47,666 bases of DNA from an uncultured Bacteroidales bacterium (GTDB lineage: Bacteria > Bacteroidota > Bacteroidia > Bacteroidales > UBA932). The stretch covers positions 1 through 47,666 of the forward strand of contig ONMJ01000012.1 of NCBI GenBank assembly GCA_900318955.1, read 5' to 3'. Positions 14,414 through 23,764 of the stretch are shown piece by piece. The notes beneath the pieces were generated by a model. The model saw only the letters and a program-made list of their open reading frames with translations. It ran no database searches and was not told where the DNA came from. Each line of letters starts with the position of its first letter. Within the stretch, counting starts at the first letter, position 1. A program made the translations under genes and the position numbers.

Positions 14414-17248
14414 TTACTGGATCACGACATTCGTAACGTCAAGTGTACCATTAGTAGAATCGCCGAGAAGATTGTCGACTGTAATCGCCGCTCCATCAAC
14501 CTTGGCGGTAGAAGCAATAACAGTCTTATTAGTTTCAGAGCCGGCCGTAACGCCATTGGACGAAGCACTACGGAACCAACCGAGGATCGCTCCTACAGCA
14601 GCCGGAGATACAGTAGTAACTGTGGAAGTAACTTTATTGCCTTCCCAAGCCCTTGCTGTAGCGCCATGAGAGCCAACAAAATTACTGGAAACTGTTCCTG
14701 CCGCCTTATTATCTACAGGCCCGTTAGACTCACAGTTTTTGATGACTGCATTGGCATATCCGATGAGGCCGCCAATTTCGCTGACTTTGCCAGCGGCGAT
14801 AGTCGCTTTATCAACAGAAACTTTACCATTATTGATAGTCTTATCCATTGTACCGTTGAAAGCTCCTGCTATACCGCCGACACATACTGCCGATGCGGTT
14901 GTCGATATAATCTCTCCGCTATTGACACATTCGGTCATAGAGCTACCGGCATTGTAAGACCCAAGTATGCCACCAACATAACTTAGGGCCGCAGTATTCC
15001 ATCCGTTAGTCATTGTAACAGAGCCACTGTTGGCACAATTGGTAATTTTATCGCCACTAGTATTGATAAATCCAAGGACGCCACCAACATAATACTGATA
15101 GCTGTAATTGCCATTCTGAACAGGACAATCCATGTCCGCAATAAGTTCACCTGCATTCGTACTATTCTCCACGCTCCCCTGAAGAGATTTGCCAACGACA
15201 CCACCAATGCAGTGCTTATAGAACTTCGGCTTCAGATTCAATTTACCTGTATTGTGACAATCTGTAAGAGGCACATTAAGGAAACCAACAACTCCTCCTT
15301 CGTATGATTCCGTCTTGTTTGTTGTCTGCATGTGCGCATCGATAGACACTTCCCCTTCGTTTCGACATCCCGAAACTATTTCAGTCTCAGAATATGCAAT
15401 ATGGCCGACTCCTGCGACTACACCGCCCAAAAGCACTTGATGGGATCCACCGGCTCCGGCATTGCCTGCGGTTCCAGCAGCAAAGGTCCCAGACAAACTA
15501 ACGCTGCCCTTGTTGACACAGTCTTTCACGCTATAGAGGACATAACCGGCAACTCCACCAGCTGCAGGTCTTGTACAGTTAGTAGTGCCGTCAGGAGTCT
15601 TGAATGTGACAGAACCAGTATTATCACATTTCTCGATAGAACCTTCAAGGTAACCGGCAACACCTCCTATGTCAGTATAAGTACCATTTCCGGCGGTTCC
15701 AATTTCATAATAAATATTTCCGGTATTATGGCAGTCCACCACTGTTCCATTATTCACAGCATCTGAGTCAGCATTTGCGATAGTTCCACCTACAACTCCT
15801 CCGATATAGCTATTACCAGGCTTTCCTGTAAAGACGATATTGAGATTACCCGTGTTAGAACATCCGGTCATTCGTATAACATCGGTTGCTCCTGTACTCA
15901 GCGCCGCCACCACTCCTCCATAGTATCCTGTCTTTCCTGTTCCACATGAAACTGTAATATCACCATTATTCTGGCAATCCTTCACCATGGAATCAACGCC
16001 AAGAGATGTAGCCATCAGGCCGGCTATTCTTGATTCGGCAGCAATATTACCGGTGACATTTACAGAGCCATTGTTGATACAAGCTTCAATAACTCCTCTA
16101 TTTTCATTTACAAGAAAAGCTATTCTCGGATTGCTGTCGCCTAGTGTAGAACAGTCAACCTCAAGTTTACTGGAAGAATCCACGACAATATTCTTGATAG
16201 TTCCTGTATTCTTTGTAAACAATGGACCTGAGACAGAAAGATTCTTAATCTTATGATTCCTTCCGTCGAGTGTGCCGGCAAAGCCCTCGGCGGGAGTGAC
16301 GGTGAGTCCTGTCATGTCGAGATCGGCAACGATTCTGTACTTGCCGGTATCATCTGCGCTAGTTGCAGCGAGGAAGTCCACAAGTTCCTTTCCGGTCTTG
16401 ATATCGGTGATTCCGGATTCATCATTGACTGAGAAAGCAGGCATTGCGAGAATACCCTTGCGAGCTACGGTGTTGGCAACATAGGCTTTTTTCTCAACGA
16501 TGACGGTACCGTCTGCTTTTGCTACAGCAACTGAGAGACTTTCATATGTTCCTACAGGGACAGGGATCAAAGTCGAGACAGAGGTATATGCTCCGGGAGT
16601 GAATTCAACAGTAATGGTATTGCCGCTATTGGAGTCGGTGGCATTGATCTGGCTGACACCATCCACAGAAGTGATGTTAAGCGCTGAACCCGTGATTTTC
16701 TTGCCGGGGGTTGTCAGGACGATTTTGGCAGCATCGGCAGGGACATCAGTAATGGACACAGAGATAACTCCGCAAAGATGTTTGAAGGCAAGAACAGCAT
16801 CCGAGTCAAGCTCTGCCGACATAGGGGTCTTGACCTTGCCCGGCTCATAATTATAAGAAGAAGGGAGAGAGATTTCCATGGTGCTTACATCCTCTCCAAT
16901 CACAAATGAAGAGGGATAGAAAGCCTGATCAACAGTATACCCCTCCGGAAGCTCTCCGGAGAACTTTGCCTTTCCGGTATTTTCACCGGAAATAAGCGAA
17001 AACTCAGCCGTTACATAAGGGCTGTCGGAAGATTTCGCATATACAAGAATCTTGTCGCCAGAGGACCATGTAAAGAGGCCTTCCTCGTCGACTGCCGCCT
17101 TGGAGAGAGCATCTTCAACAGTTGCAGAAAGGATTACCTTACCGGTAAGTTCGGGAACGTCGCTGCGCTCAACAGAGCAGGACACAGCAAGGGCAGCAAA
17201 TGATACGGCTGCAAAGAAAACGAGATACTTTTTCATGACCGTAAGCAT
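14414..17248 (-). CDS. Surface lipoprotein: fimbrillin-like module + GLUG repeats
   Basis: 944 residues, or 940 from the in-frame ATG 17236 (MKKYLVFF). The lipobox is ALAVSC. A fimbrillin-like module spans about residues 35-280 with the signature LFTWSSGDKILVY, AFYPSSFV and a FKHLCGVISVSITDVP strand. After a linker, FAGTLDGRNHKIKNL starts a long run of GLUG-type repeats (GGVVG.., CxNxGxV) to near residue 900. No enzyme domain or C-terminal sorting domain is seen. GLUG proteins are usually adhesins or surface-layer-like proteins; the role here is unknown. It follows the micro-ORF at 17249-17386 with zero spacing and the phosphoesterase gene before that, so the three form an operon. Confidence 0.85.
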   Translation of the reverse strand: MLTVMKKYLVFFAAVSFAALAVSCSVERSDVPELTGKVILSATVEDALSKAAVDEEGLFTWSSGDKILVYAKSSDSPYVTAEFSLISGENTGKAKFSGELPEGYTVDQAFYPSSFVIGEDVSTMEISLPSSYNYEPGKVKTPMSAELDSDAVLAFKHLCGVISVSITDVPADAAKIVLTTPGKKITGSALNITSVDGVSQINATDSNSGNTITVEFTPGAYTSVSTLIPVPVGTYESLSVAVAKADGTVIVEKKAYVANTVARKGILAMPAFSVNDESGITDIKTGKELVDFLAATSADDTGKYRIVADLDMTGLTVTPAEGFAGTLDGRNHKIKNLSVSGPLFTKNTGTIKNIVVDSSSKLEVDCSTLGDSNPRIAFLVNENRGVIEACINNGSVNVTGNIAAESRIAGLMATSLGVDSMVKDCQNNGDITVSCGTGKTGYYGGVVAALSTGATDVIRMTGCSNTGNLNIVFTGKPGNSYIGGVVGGTIANADSDAVNNGTVVDCHNTGNIYYEIGTAGNGTYTDIGGVAGYLEGSIEKCDNTGSVTFKTPDGTTNCTRPAAGGVAGYVLYSVKDCVNKGSVSLSGTFAAGTAGNAGAGGSHQVLLGGVVAGVGHIAYSETEIVSGCRNEGEVSIDAHMQTTNKTESYEGGVVGFLNVPLTDCHNTGKLNLKPKFYKHCIGGVVGKSLQGSVENSTNAGELIADMDCPVQNGNYSYQYYVGGVLGFINTSGDKITNCANSGSVTMTNGWNTAALSYVGGILGSYNAGSSMTECVNSGEIISTTASAVCVGGIAGAFNGTMDKTINNGKVSVDKATIAAGKVSEIGGLIGYANAVIKNCESNGPVDNKAAGTVSSNFVGSHGATARAWEGNKVTSTVTTVSPAAVGAILGWFRSASSNGVTAGSETNKTVIASTAKVDGAAITVDNLLGDSTNGTLDVTNVVIQ
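14530..16285 (-). repeat. GLUG-type protein repeats
   Basis: About ten or more imperfect units of 45-60 residues, each with a (V/I)GGVVG-like strand and a CxNxGxV turn. They probably form a beta-solenoid or beta-sheet stalk. Boundaries are approximate. Confidence 0.65.
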
Positions 17249-17386
17249 TTAAAACCCAAATTCGTCTGAGGAATCCCAAGACCCGGGTGTCGGGTCCATA
17301 TCCTCACCATTACCGCTTACGAGGAAATTCGACTCGTAACGGAGTTCCGCGACTTTCGCCGACGGGGAGACATAATACTTGAGCAT
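17249..17386 (-). CDS. 45-residue micro-ORF ahead of GLUG lipoprotein
   Basis: ATG 17386 to TAA 17249-17251, directly followed by the ATG of the GLUG lipoprotein gene in the same TTTAAATG junction as at 7730-7735. The peptide starts MLKYYVSPSA, has ELRYESNFLVSG in the middle and an acidic tail ending SSDEFGF; there is no signal peptide. It parallels the 39-residue peptide at 7613-7732 in sequence plan and position. It starts 18 nt after the phosphoesterase stop, so it is an internal cistron. Function unknown. Confidence 0.6.
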   Translation of the reverse strand: MLKYYVSPSAKVAELRYESNFLVSGNGEDMDPTPGSWDSSDEFGF

Positions 17387-17404
17387 ATTGAACAAATAAA
17401 GAGA

Positions 17405-20400
17405 TTAGAATTCAGAGTAATCGGTAGTCAGTTTATTGCATGTATAGACATTTGTCCTTCCTCCGGAGAATATCCGCCTTGTCACCCTGACCTCCCAGTC
17501 AGTTTCTGAACTCGGAGAGCCGGAAGAGGGTTTGTAATACCAGTAATGGCTTGCCGTTTTACTCACCCAGGTGTCGGTATTCTTGGAAAGTTCGTTGAAA
17601 TAATAAGAGCAGATTGCGATATTTGCGCAGGAGCCGTTCGGAACGCGGACGAAGTCGCCTTTCTTAACTCCTCCCTGCCAGAATTCAACTTTGCAGTAGG
17701 AATCGTCATCGTCCCAGACTTCTGCGACAAAACAATCCTTGAGGGCTGGATAGCCGACAGCAGTAATACCTGCCGTCCCGCCTACATTGGCCTCTTTGTA
17801 CCAATTATAAGTGTAGCCTTTCTTACCCGTATAAGTCTGGTTGCCGTCATAGACGCGAACTTGGTATGAAGCATCCCTATTGGTCCCCTTATTGACCCAA
17901 TTCTCTATAGTCGCACCATTAACCTCATAGATATTATATCCGTTAGGTGCGCCGGTAACGCTGGACTGGCTCGCCCACCAAGCTCCGCACGCAGCCTGAT
18001 GGATATGCTCGTAAATAGGCTTCCCGCCCTTGCAAACATATCCGGTGTGGATGTAATTCTGGGGATAATGGGTATGGCCGATCATTATATGGGCTTCATT
18101 GAACTGGGTCAGGAGGGAGAGAATATCAGCATAGTGCTTGTCCCTGTTGACATTCGATCCTCCGGAGGCAGACCCTCCCCTGAACGGAATATGGCCGCAG
18201 AAGAAGATCATCTTGGATTCCTTGTCCTTCACATAAGAGAGATCTTCGACAAGCCACTGGTACTGCTCATCGGAATAACCGGCATTGTACTTCCATGTCG
18301 CCCCGTCAGGAGAGCTGTTTGATGACGTAGTAGTACATACTACATTATCCATCACTACAATATGGACATCTCCCCTATCGAAAGAATAGTCGGTAGGGCC
18401 GAAGCGGCGGACATAATGTGCCGTAGCGGCATAGTCGGAAGTCGTAGTCGAAGTATGGTCATGGTTGCCGATACACTGGAAGAACGGAATAATACCGTCC
18501 GTTGAACGTATATTCGACATCGACGATTTCATATTATCCCACATGTTTGTGGAATCAAAGATGATGTCGCCGAGAGTCATCGCATAAGGGTGCTTGTAAG
18601 ATCCAAGGGACTGGGCTCCTCCGATTGTTGATTTGATATCGGGAATCGTCTCGCTCTTGTACCGGTTGACATTTGAAGTTGTCTTGCACTGAGGGTCGCC
18701 AATAGCGATGAATGTAAATGATTTTTCCGATTCGGAAAGCGGCCTCAGAGCGAAATCGAAACGATTCTTTCCAGATGTATTGATTGCTCCGGTAGAATAG
18801 AAGAGCGGGAATCCGGTAGCTGGATCGAGCGGAATCTCATACTCGGAAGGAATTGAGAGATAGACATTTCTGGCACGAGAATCCAGTTTCATCTGGTAGA
18901 CTCCATTTGCATCCGTAGTAGTATATGAATACCCGTCGGTAACCGGGATTCCGGGGATGGCGCTTCCTGTCTCGCTGTTTGTCACAAGTCCGTAGGCATT
19001 GTTAAGAGGATTGATGGAAGTACCATTGAGCTCCGAAGGATTTGACGCACCATAGGAAACAAGTTCTATAGTGACATTGTCAATATAGCACCGGTGCTGG
19101 GTGGAGCCAGCGTTATTGTCAAGTTTCGCTCCGATTCCGATTCTGGACCCAGCCGGGACATCTTCCAGAAGAACTGTATATCTTCTGAAAGCGGGGTCAT
19201 CAGAGATAGCAACCTCCTTTGAAATAATCGGACTGACAGATGTAAAATCAAGCCAATACGTATTAGCAATAGAGGCCCCTTTAGGGAAGACATCCACAAT
19301 CGAAGTAAGGCCGTCCATCGTAGTCGTCGCCGCCCATTCATAATAAGGAGCAGCATCGAATGAGACCCTGAGGGTAGCAGTCTCCTTGAGACAATCGAGC
19401 TCAGGGGTAACAATATCTCCGGTACAGTTGCTGGCGCCTATCTTTATTATTCCAGACTGCACGCAGATTGCCCCGGCCAGGTTATTTTGAGCATATGCCT
19501 TCCATGAAGAAAGACGGGAAATGTCGACCTCCTTAGCTACTGTGTTGAATAAGCCCATATGGATATTCGGAGAAACCAGATAGAGAGCGGAATTCGTTCC
19601 CTTGGGATCTTCACCCTGCGGAAGAATGAAAGGAGCGTCATTTTTCCTTGAAGTGGAAGAGTATCCTGAAAGTCCGAGAACGGGTTCGCCGCCATAAGTA
19701 AACTCATTGAAATTCTCCCGGAGAATGACTTCTCCTTCATTAGCGGATGCCGGGGTCCCGTTGAATAGGACATCGGTTGCAGCTGTCTTATACTCCCTCA
19801 CAGAACTTGTCTTAAGAACAGTATCTGTCACTTTTACATAATAGGTCGTCTCGGGAGAGAGCCCTGAGAGGATTAATCCAGGCTGGAAAAGCCTTTTTGA
19901 AGCAGAACCGCCCCAATTATAAATATATCCGGTGCCGTTATTATAAAGAGATGTCTGTCCACCTCCATTTTCTGAAACAGTCCACTGCCAGAGGAGATTC
20001 TCGCACGCCTTGTCAGAATAAACGCCTACGACATAGGCATCGGCAGCGTCCGCAGAGATATTGGCAAAGCTATTGACCGACCAGCGGATACCAATCTGAG
20101 AATCGGTAAGAAGAGCCAGTTCCTGCTCCGGGCCGGTGCTATAAGGAGTCATTACGATAAGCGACTTTCTTGCCACCTCGAATGACTTTGAAGATGATTT
20201 CTGAGAAGATGGTATAAGTGTGCCGGATGCATCCTGAAGTTCTACAGAAAACCCGTTGTAAGTTCCTGTCGGAAGAGGGACATCCACGGTCAATGGACTC
20301 GGGCACGGAGAAGGAAGAGTAAAAGATATTGAAGAGCCCCCTGAAAGAGCTGCTGCTGAAATTGTTGCTTGAGCGTCTGCTACGTCAGCAACCCTGAAAT

Positions 20401-20938
20401 CTCCATAAATTCTGAGATTGGGAGAAGTAAAAACAAAGGTACGGGCCTCTGCAGGCACGTCCTCGATAATTATTCTCATGACTCCTCCGACATGGCGGAA
20501 AAATGCAGCTGATTCTTTCGCATCGATACTGGCTATCATAGGAAGAGCAATCTTTCCGTCAGAAGAAAACTCATGATCTTTAGGTAGATTGATCTTCAGT
20601 ACACTTCCGCTCAAAGACACGGCAGAAGAAGCCGGATAAACGGCAAGAGAGCCTATCGTCTCAGAAGGGTCCAGGTCTGCTGCAAAATCAGCCTTGGATG
20701 TGCCTTCTCCGGATATAATCGAAAATGTTTTGAAACTGCCGGAGGATGTCATCACCGCTATTTCATCCCCCGAAGACCAGGAGAATTTTCCATCCGAATC
20801 GAAGGCGACACGGACTGCTCCCTCCATTCCGGCATGGATAACTACCCTGCCAGGCGCTACTACCTCATGCTCCTCTTCGCAAGCTGTGAACAAGGATACC
20901 AAAGACAAAATTGCAAGAAATAATACCGACTTCCTCAT
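17405..20938 (-). CDS. Large calcineurin-like phosphoesterase lipoprotein with fimbrillin-like and jelly-roll domains
   Basis: 1177 residues from ATG 20938 (MRKSVLFL); an ORF extension upstream lacks a signal start. The lipobox is LFTAC (Cys20), followed by EEEHE. A fimbrillin-like module (FSWSSGDEIAVM, LAVYPASS, FFRHVGGVMRI) spans about 30-290, then an Fn3-like unit, a jelly-roll-like domain around 405-650, and a carboxypeptidase-like beta domain (MetallophosN type) near 665-735. The metallophosphoesterase follows with GDPQ, GDIIFD, GNHDH, GHIPF and GHTHY, then a MetallophosC-like C-terminus. All metal ligand motifs are present, so it should be active on a phosphoester outside the cell. The C-terminal half is paralogous to the 24561-26330 protein. 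It leads an operon with the micro-ORF and GLUG lipoprotein. Confidence 0.88.
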   Translation of the reverse strand: MRKSVLFLAILSLVSLFTACEEEHEVVAPGRVVIHAGMEGAVRVAFDSDGKFSWSSGDEIAVMTSSGSFKTFSIISGEGTSKADFAADLDPSETIGSLAVYPASSAVSLSGSVLKINLPKDHEFSSDGKIALPMIASIDAKESAAFFRHVGGVMRIIIEDVPAEARTFVFTSPNLRIYGDFRVADVADAQATISAAALSGGSSISFTLPSPCPSPLTVDVPLPTGTYNGFSVELQDASGTLIPSSQKSSSKSFEVARKSLIVMTPYSTGPEQELALLTDSQIGIRWSVNSFANISADAADAYVVGVYSDKACENLLWQWTVSENGGGQTSLYNNGTGYIYNWGGSASKRLFQPGLILSGLSPETTYYVKVTDTVLKTSSVREYKTAATDVLFNGTPASANEGEVILRENFNEFTYGGEPVLGLSGYSSTSRKNDAPFILPQGEDPKGTNSALYLVSPNIHMGLFNTVAKEVDISRLSSWKAYAQNNLAGAICVQSGIIKIGASNCTGDIVTPELDCLKETATLRVSFDAAPYYEWAATTTMDGLTSIVDVFPKGASIANTYWLDFTSVSPIISKEVAISDDPAFRRYTVLLEDVPAGSRIGIGAKLDNNAGSTQHRCYIDNVTIELVSYGASNPSELNGTSINPLNNAYGLVTNSETGSAIPGIPVTDGYSYTTTDANGVYQMKLDSRARNVYLSIPSEYEIPLDPATGFPLFYSTGAINTSGKNRFDFALRPLSESEKSFTFIAIGDPQCKTTSNVNRYKSETIPDIKSTIGGAQSLGSYKHPYAMTLGDIIFDSTNMWDNMKSSMSNIRSTDGIIPFFQCIGNHDHTSTTTSDYAATAHYVRRFGPTDYSFDRGDVHIVVMDNVVCTTTSSNSSPDGATWKYNAGYSDEQYQWLVEDLSYVKDKESKMIFFCGHIPFRGGSASGGSNVNRDKHYADILSLLTQFNEAHIMIGHTHYPQNYIHTGYVCKGGKPIYEHIHQAACGAWWASQSSVTGAPNGYNIYEVNGATIENWVNKGTNRDASYQVRVYDGNQTYTGKKGYTYNWYKEANVGGTAGITAVGYPALKDCFVAEVWDDDDSYCKVEFWQGGVKKGDFVRVPNGSCANIAICSYYFNELSKNTDTWVSKTASHYWYYKPSSGSPSSETDWEVRVTRRIFSGGRTNVYTCNKLTTDYSEF

Positions 20939-21016
20939 TTTTAATGTGTTATTAATCAACTCACAATAATACAAAAAATTATTTAATTATGTTATTCAGA
21001 ATTTTATTATTGGGGA

Positions 21017-21052
21017 CGAAAAAAGCCCGCATCGCTTTTACGATGCGGGCTT
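21017..21052 (-). terminator. dnaK rho-independent terminator
   Basis: AAGCCCGCATCG (21023-21034) pairs exactly with CGATGCGGGCTT (21041-21052) around a 6-nt loop. On the minus strand it is followed by a run of six T. It lies 20 nt past the dnaK stop. Confidence 0.85.
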
Positions 21053-21071
21053 ACAAATGATTTAAGTCCGA

Positions 21072-22961
21072 TTACTGCTCGTCAGGACCCTGATCCGGAC
21101 CATTGCCGGGCTGAGGACCGCCCTGATTGAAAGGACCCTGAGGACCTCCCTGCTGAGGGCCACCCTGCTGAGTCTGCTGATACATAGACTCGAAGGCCTT
21201 GTTAAGCTCGGCGCTGTAGCGCTCAATATCTGCAATGTTCTGATTCTTAACTGCTTCCTTAAGGAGGGCGACATTGCTTTCTACAGTACCCTTGATGTCA
21301 GCGGGGACCTTGTCTCCATTATCGCGGATGAACTTCTCAGCCTGGAAGCAGAGAGCGTCTGCATTGTTGATCTTATCGATACGCTCCTTCTCTGCCTTGT
21401 CTGCGGCCTCATTGGCTTTCGCCTCATCCCTCATCCTCTGAATCTCTGCATCAGAAAGACCTGAAGACGCCTCGATGCGGATATGCTGCTCTTTTCCGGT
21501 AGCCTTATCCTTTGCGGATACATTGAGGATACCGTTGGCATCGATATCGAAGGTAACCTCAATCTGAGGAATTCCACGCGGAGCAGGAGCGATTCCATCG
21601 AGATGGAAGAGGCCGATCTCCTTATTGTCTTTTGCCATAGGGCGCTCACCCTGGAGGACTCGGATATCGACTGCGGGCTGGTTATCTGCAGCAGTAGAGA
21701 AGATCTGAGACTTACGGGCAGGAATGGTGGTATTGGACTCAATGAGTTTGGTCATTACGCCGCCGAGAGTCTCGATTCCGAGTGAAAGCGGAGTAACATC
21801 GAGAAGGAGGACATCCTTCACATCGCCTGCAAGGACACCGCCCTGGATAGAAGCACCGATAGCGACGACTTCGTCAGGATTGACACTCTTGTTGGGCTCC
21901 TTTCCGAAGAAGTTCTTGACAAGCTCCTGAACACGAGGGATACGGGTAGAACCGCCTACGAGAAGTACTTCGTCAATATCAGAAGCTGAGAGACCTGCAT
22001 CCTGGAGAGCTTTGCGGCAAGGCTCCATAGTCCTCTGGAAGAGTGCGTCTGCAAGCTGTTCGAATTTAGCCCTGGTGAGGGTCTTTACAAGATGTTTAGG
22101 CACTCCGTCAACCGGCATAATATAAGGCAGGTTGATGTCTGCTGAAGTCTGGTTGGAAAGCTCGATCTTAGCTTTCTCTGCCGCCTCTTTCAATCTCTGG
22201 AGAGCCATAGGATCCTTCTTGAGGTCTACACCGCCATTCTCACGGGCGAACTCATCAGCAAGCCAGTCGATGATAACTTGATCGAAATCATCTCCTCCGA
22301 GGTGGGTATCACCATTGGTGGACTTAACCTCGAATACTCCGCTACCAAGTTCAAGGATAGAAATATCGAAGGTACCGCCGCCAAGGTCGTACACTGCAAC
22401 CTTCATATCCTTGTCCTTCTTGTCAAGGCCATAGGCAAGAGCTGCAGCTGTAGGCTCGTTGATAATACGCTTTACATCAAGACCTGCAATCTTACCGGCC
22501 TCTTTGGTAGCCTGACGCTGAGAGTCGGAGAAATATGCAGGAACAGTTATAACTGCCTCAGTGACATCCTGACGGAGATAATCCTCTGCAGTCTTTTTCA
22601 TCTTCTGGAGAATCATTGCCGATATCTCCTGAGGGGTGTAAAGCTTACCATTGATATCGACACGAGGAGTATTGTTTTCTCCGCGGATCACCTTATACGG
22701 CATACGTCCTACTTCAGTAGAAACCTGGTCGAAGGTTTCACCCATGAATCTCTTGATAGAGAAAACAGTGTTGTGAGGATTGGTGATTGCCTGACGCTTA
22801 GCAGGATTTCCGATCTTACGCTCGCCTCCGTCAGTGAATGCAACGACAGAAGGAGTTGTACGCTGACCCTCATTATTGATGATTACGGTCGGCTGGTTAC
22901 CTTCCATTACGGCTACACACGAATTAGTGGTGCCGAGGTCAATTCCGATAATTTTTCCCAT
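21072..22961 (-). CDS. dnaK: Chaperone DnaK (Hsp70)
   Basis: 629 residues. ATP-dependent protein-folding chaperone of the cytoplasm. The N-terminal nucleotide-binding domain starts [20 protein letters not shown] and contains [18 protein letters not shown] and [13 protein letters not shown]. The substrate-binding domain begins at [14 protein letters not shown], and the helical lid follows. The tail from about residue 595 is a Gln/Gly/Pro-rich stretch ending GPDQGPDEQ. It lacks the DxxFEEV-type end that most bacterial DnaK proteins carry. It stands alone, without dnaJ or grpE, with its own promoter and terminator. Confidence 0.97.
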   Translation of the reverse strand: MGKIIGIDLGTTNSCVAVMEGNQPTVIINNEGQRTTPSVVAFTDGGERKIGNPAKRQAITNPHNTVFSIKRFMGETFDQVSTEVGRMPYKVIRGENNTPRVDINGKLYTPQEISAMILQKMKKTAEDYLRQDVTEAVITVPAYFSDSQRQATKEAGKIAGLDVKRIINEPTAAALAYGLDKKDKDMKVAVYDLGGGTFDISILELGSGVFEVKSTNGDTHLGGDDFDQVIIDWLADEFARENGGVDLKKDPMALQRLKEAAEKAKIELSNQTSADINLPYIMPVDGVPKHLVKTLTRAKFEQLADALFQRTMEPCRKALQDAGLSASDIDEVLLVGGSTRIPRVQELVKNFFGKEPNKSVNPDEVVAIGASIQGGVLAGDVKDVLLLDVTPLSLGIETLGGVMTKLIESNTTIPARKSQIFSTAADNQPAVDIRVLQGERPMAKDNKEIGLFHLDGIAPAPRGIPQIEVTFDIDANGILNVSAKDKATGKEQHIRIEASSGLSDAEIQRMRDEAKANEAADKAEKERIDKINNADALCFQAEKFIRDNGDKVPADIKGTVESNVALLKEAVKNQNIADIERYSAELNKAFESMYQQTQQGGPQQGGPQGPFNQGGPQPGNGPDQGPDEQ

Positions 22962-23035
22962 GATATTGTTCTTTTTTATTGTTTCTCTAAATAAACCTTT
23001 TCACCGCCCGGACATTTGTCACATCCTCGACGGCG

Positions 23036-23043
23036 CAAAGTTA
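23036..23043 (-). promoter_or_regulatory. Putative dnaK -7 box
   Basis: On the minus strand TAACTTTG matches TAnnTTTG exactly, 74 nt upstream of the dnaK ATG. A TTGG at 23059-23062 may be the -33 element, but its spacing is slightly short. The leader is about 70 nt. I saw no CIRCE-type repeat. Confidence 0.5.
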
Positions 23044-23080
23044 TTATCGAACATTATGCCAATGGGAAAAATCTGCCAAA

Positions 23081-23099
23081 TTGTCACCCTGCGTGACAA
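23081..23099 (-). terminator. Weak hairpin over the rpe stop codon
   Basis: TTGTCAC (23081-23087) and GTGACAA (23093-23099) form a perfect 7-bp stem with a 5-nt loop. The rpe stop lies inside one arm. Only a short T stretch follows on the minus strand, so terminator activity is doubtful. Confidence 0.35.
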
Positions 23100-23764
23100 A
23101 TGGCTTGGCGGAAAGCAGGGATAGTTTCATCGAGGGAAAGTCCCTTACGATAGATGCCGGCGGTACCACCGACAAATATGCTGGCACCGAGACCGGCCAT
23201 GTACGCCGCCCTCTCTGCGCTGACGCTGCCATCAACGGAAATTTCAATATCATCGCGTCCATGGGAATCGAGATAGGAACGCATCTGCCCTACTTTTTCC
23301 ATTATTCCATCTACCATTTTGGCCCCGGCAAAACCGGGATGGACAAGCATTAGGGTGACAGTATCGATACAATCCAGATTGCGTCCGACGAAATCCACCG
23401 GACTCTCGGGATTGACGGCAAGGCCGAAAAGGGCCCCGTCGGCATGGATTTTAGCCGCCATATAAGAATAGTCGATAGGCAGCTCCGAATGCGCAGTGAA
23501 GATGTCCCCGGGACGGAGCGAGAGCTTTGAAAGCATAAGCTCAGGGTCTGTCACCATAAAATGGCAGTCCAGAGGAAGCGGGGTCGCTTTCTGCATAGCC
23601 TTGATAAAATCCGGTCCGAAGGTAAGGTTCGGGACAAAATGCGCGTCCATCACATCTACATGAAGCCAGTCTACGCCGAGACGCTCGAGAGTACGGATAT
23701 CCTCTCCAAGATTGAGGAGGTCGGAGCACATCACCGACACGGATATTTTAGGAGTATATTTCAT
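23084..23764 (-). CDS. rpe: Ribulose-phosphate 3-epimerase
   Basis: 226 residues, the usual length. It interconverts ribulose 5-phosphate and xylulose 5-phosphate in the pentose phosphate pathway. The family blocks are SVMCSDLLNLGEDI, LHVDVMDAHFVPNLTFGPD, CHFMV, LMLVHPGFAGAK (canonical MTVNPGFGGQ region), ISVDGSVS and FVGGTAGIY. It overlaps the RluA-type gene by 4 nt (ATGA), so the two are co-translated. Confidence 0.94.
   Translation of the reverse strand: MKYTPKISVSVMCSDLLNLGEDIRTLERLGVDWLHVDVMDAHFVPNLTFGPDFIKAMQKATPLPLDCHFMVTDPELMLSKLSLRPGDIFTAHSELPIDYSYMAAKIHADGALFGLAVNPESPVDFVGRNLDCIDTVTLMLVHPGFAGAKMVDGIMEKVGQMRSYLDSHGRDDIEISVDGSVSAERAAYMAGLGASIFVGGTAGIYRKGLSLDETIPAFRQAICHAG

Noticed and set aside
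14414-17248. Recent horizontal transfer or phase-variable repeat tract in the GLUG lipoprotein gene
   Set aside because: The repeats are diverged at DNA level, with no short identical tandem units or invertible sites, and no mobile-element genes are nearby.
22278-22994. A 238-codon open frame on the plus strand opposite dnaK
   Set aside because: Antisense to dnaK, no ribosome-binding context, no motif.
23013-23099. Several TTGTCAC elements around the dnaK promoter as a heat-shock operator
   Set aside because: Three copies occur, but spacing and orientation are irregular and do not match a CIRCE-type repeat. Two of them form the hairpin at the rpe stop codon.
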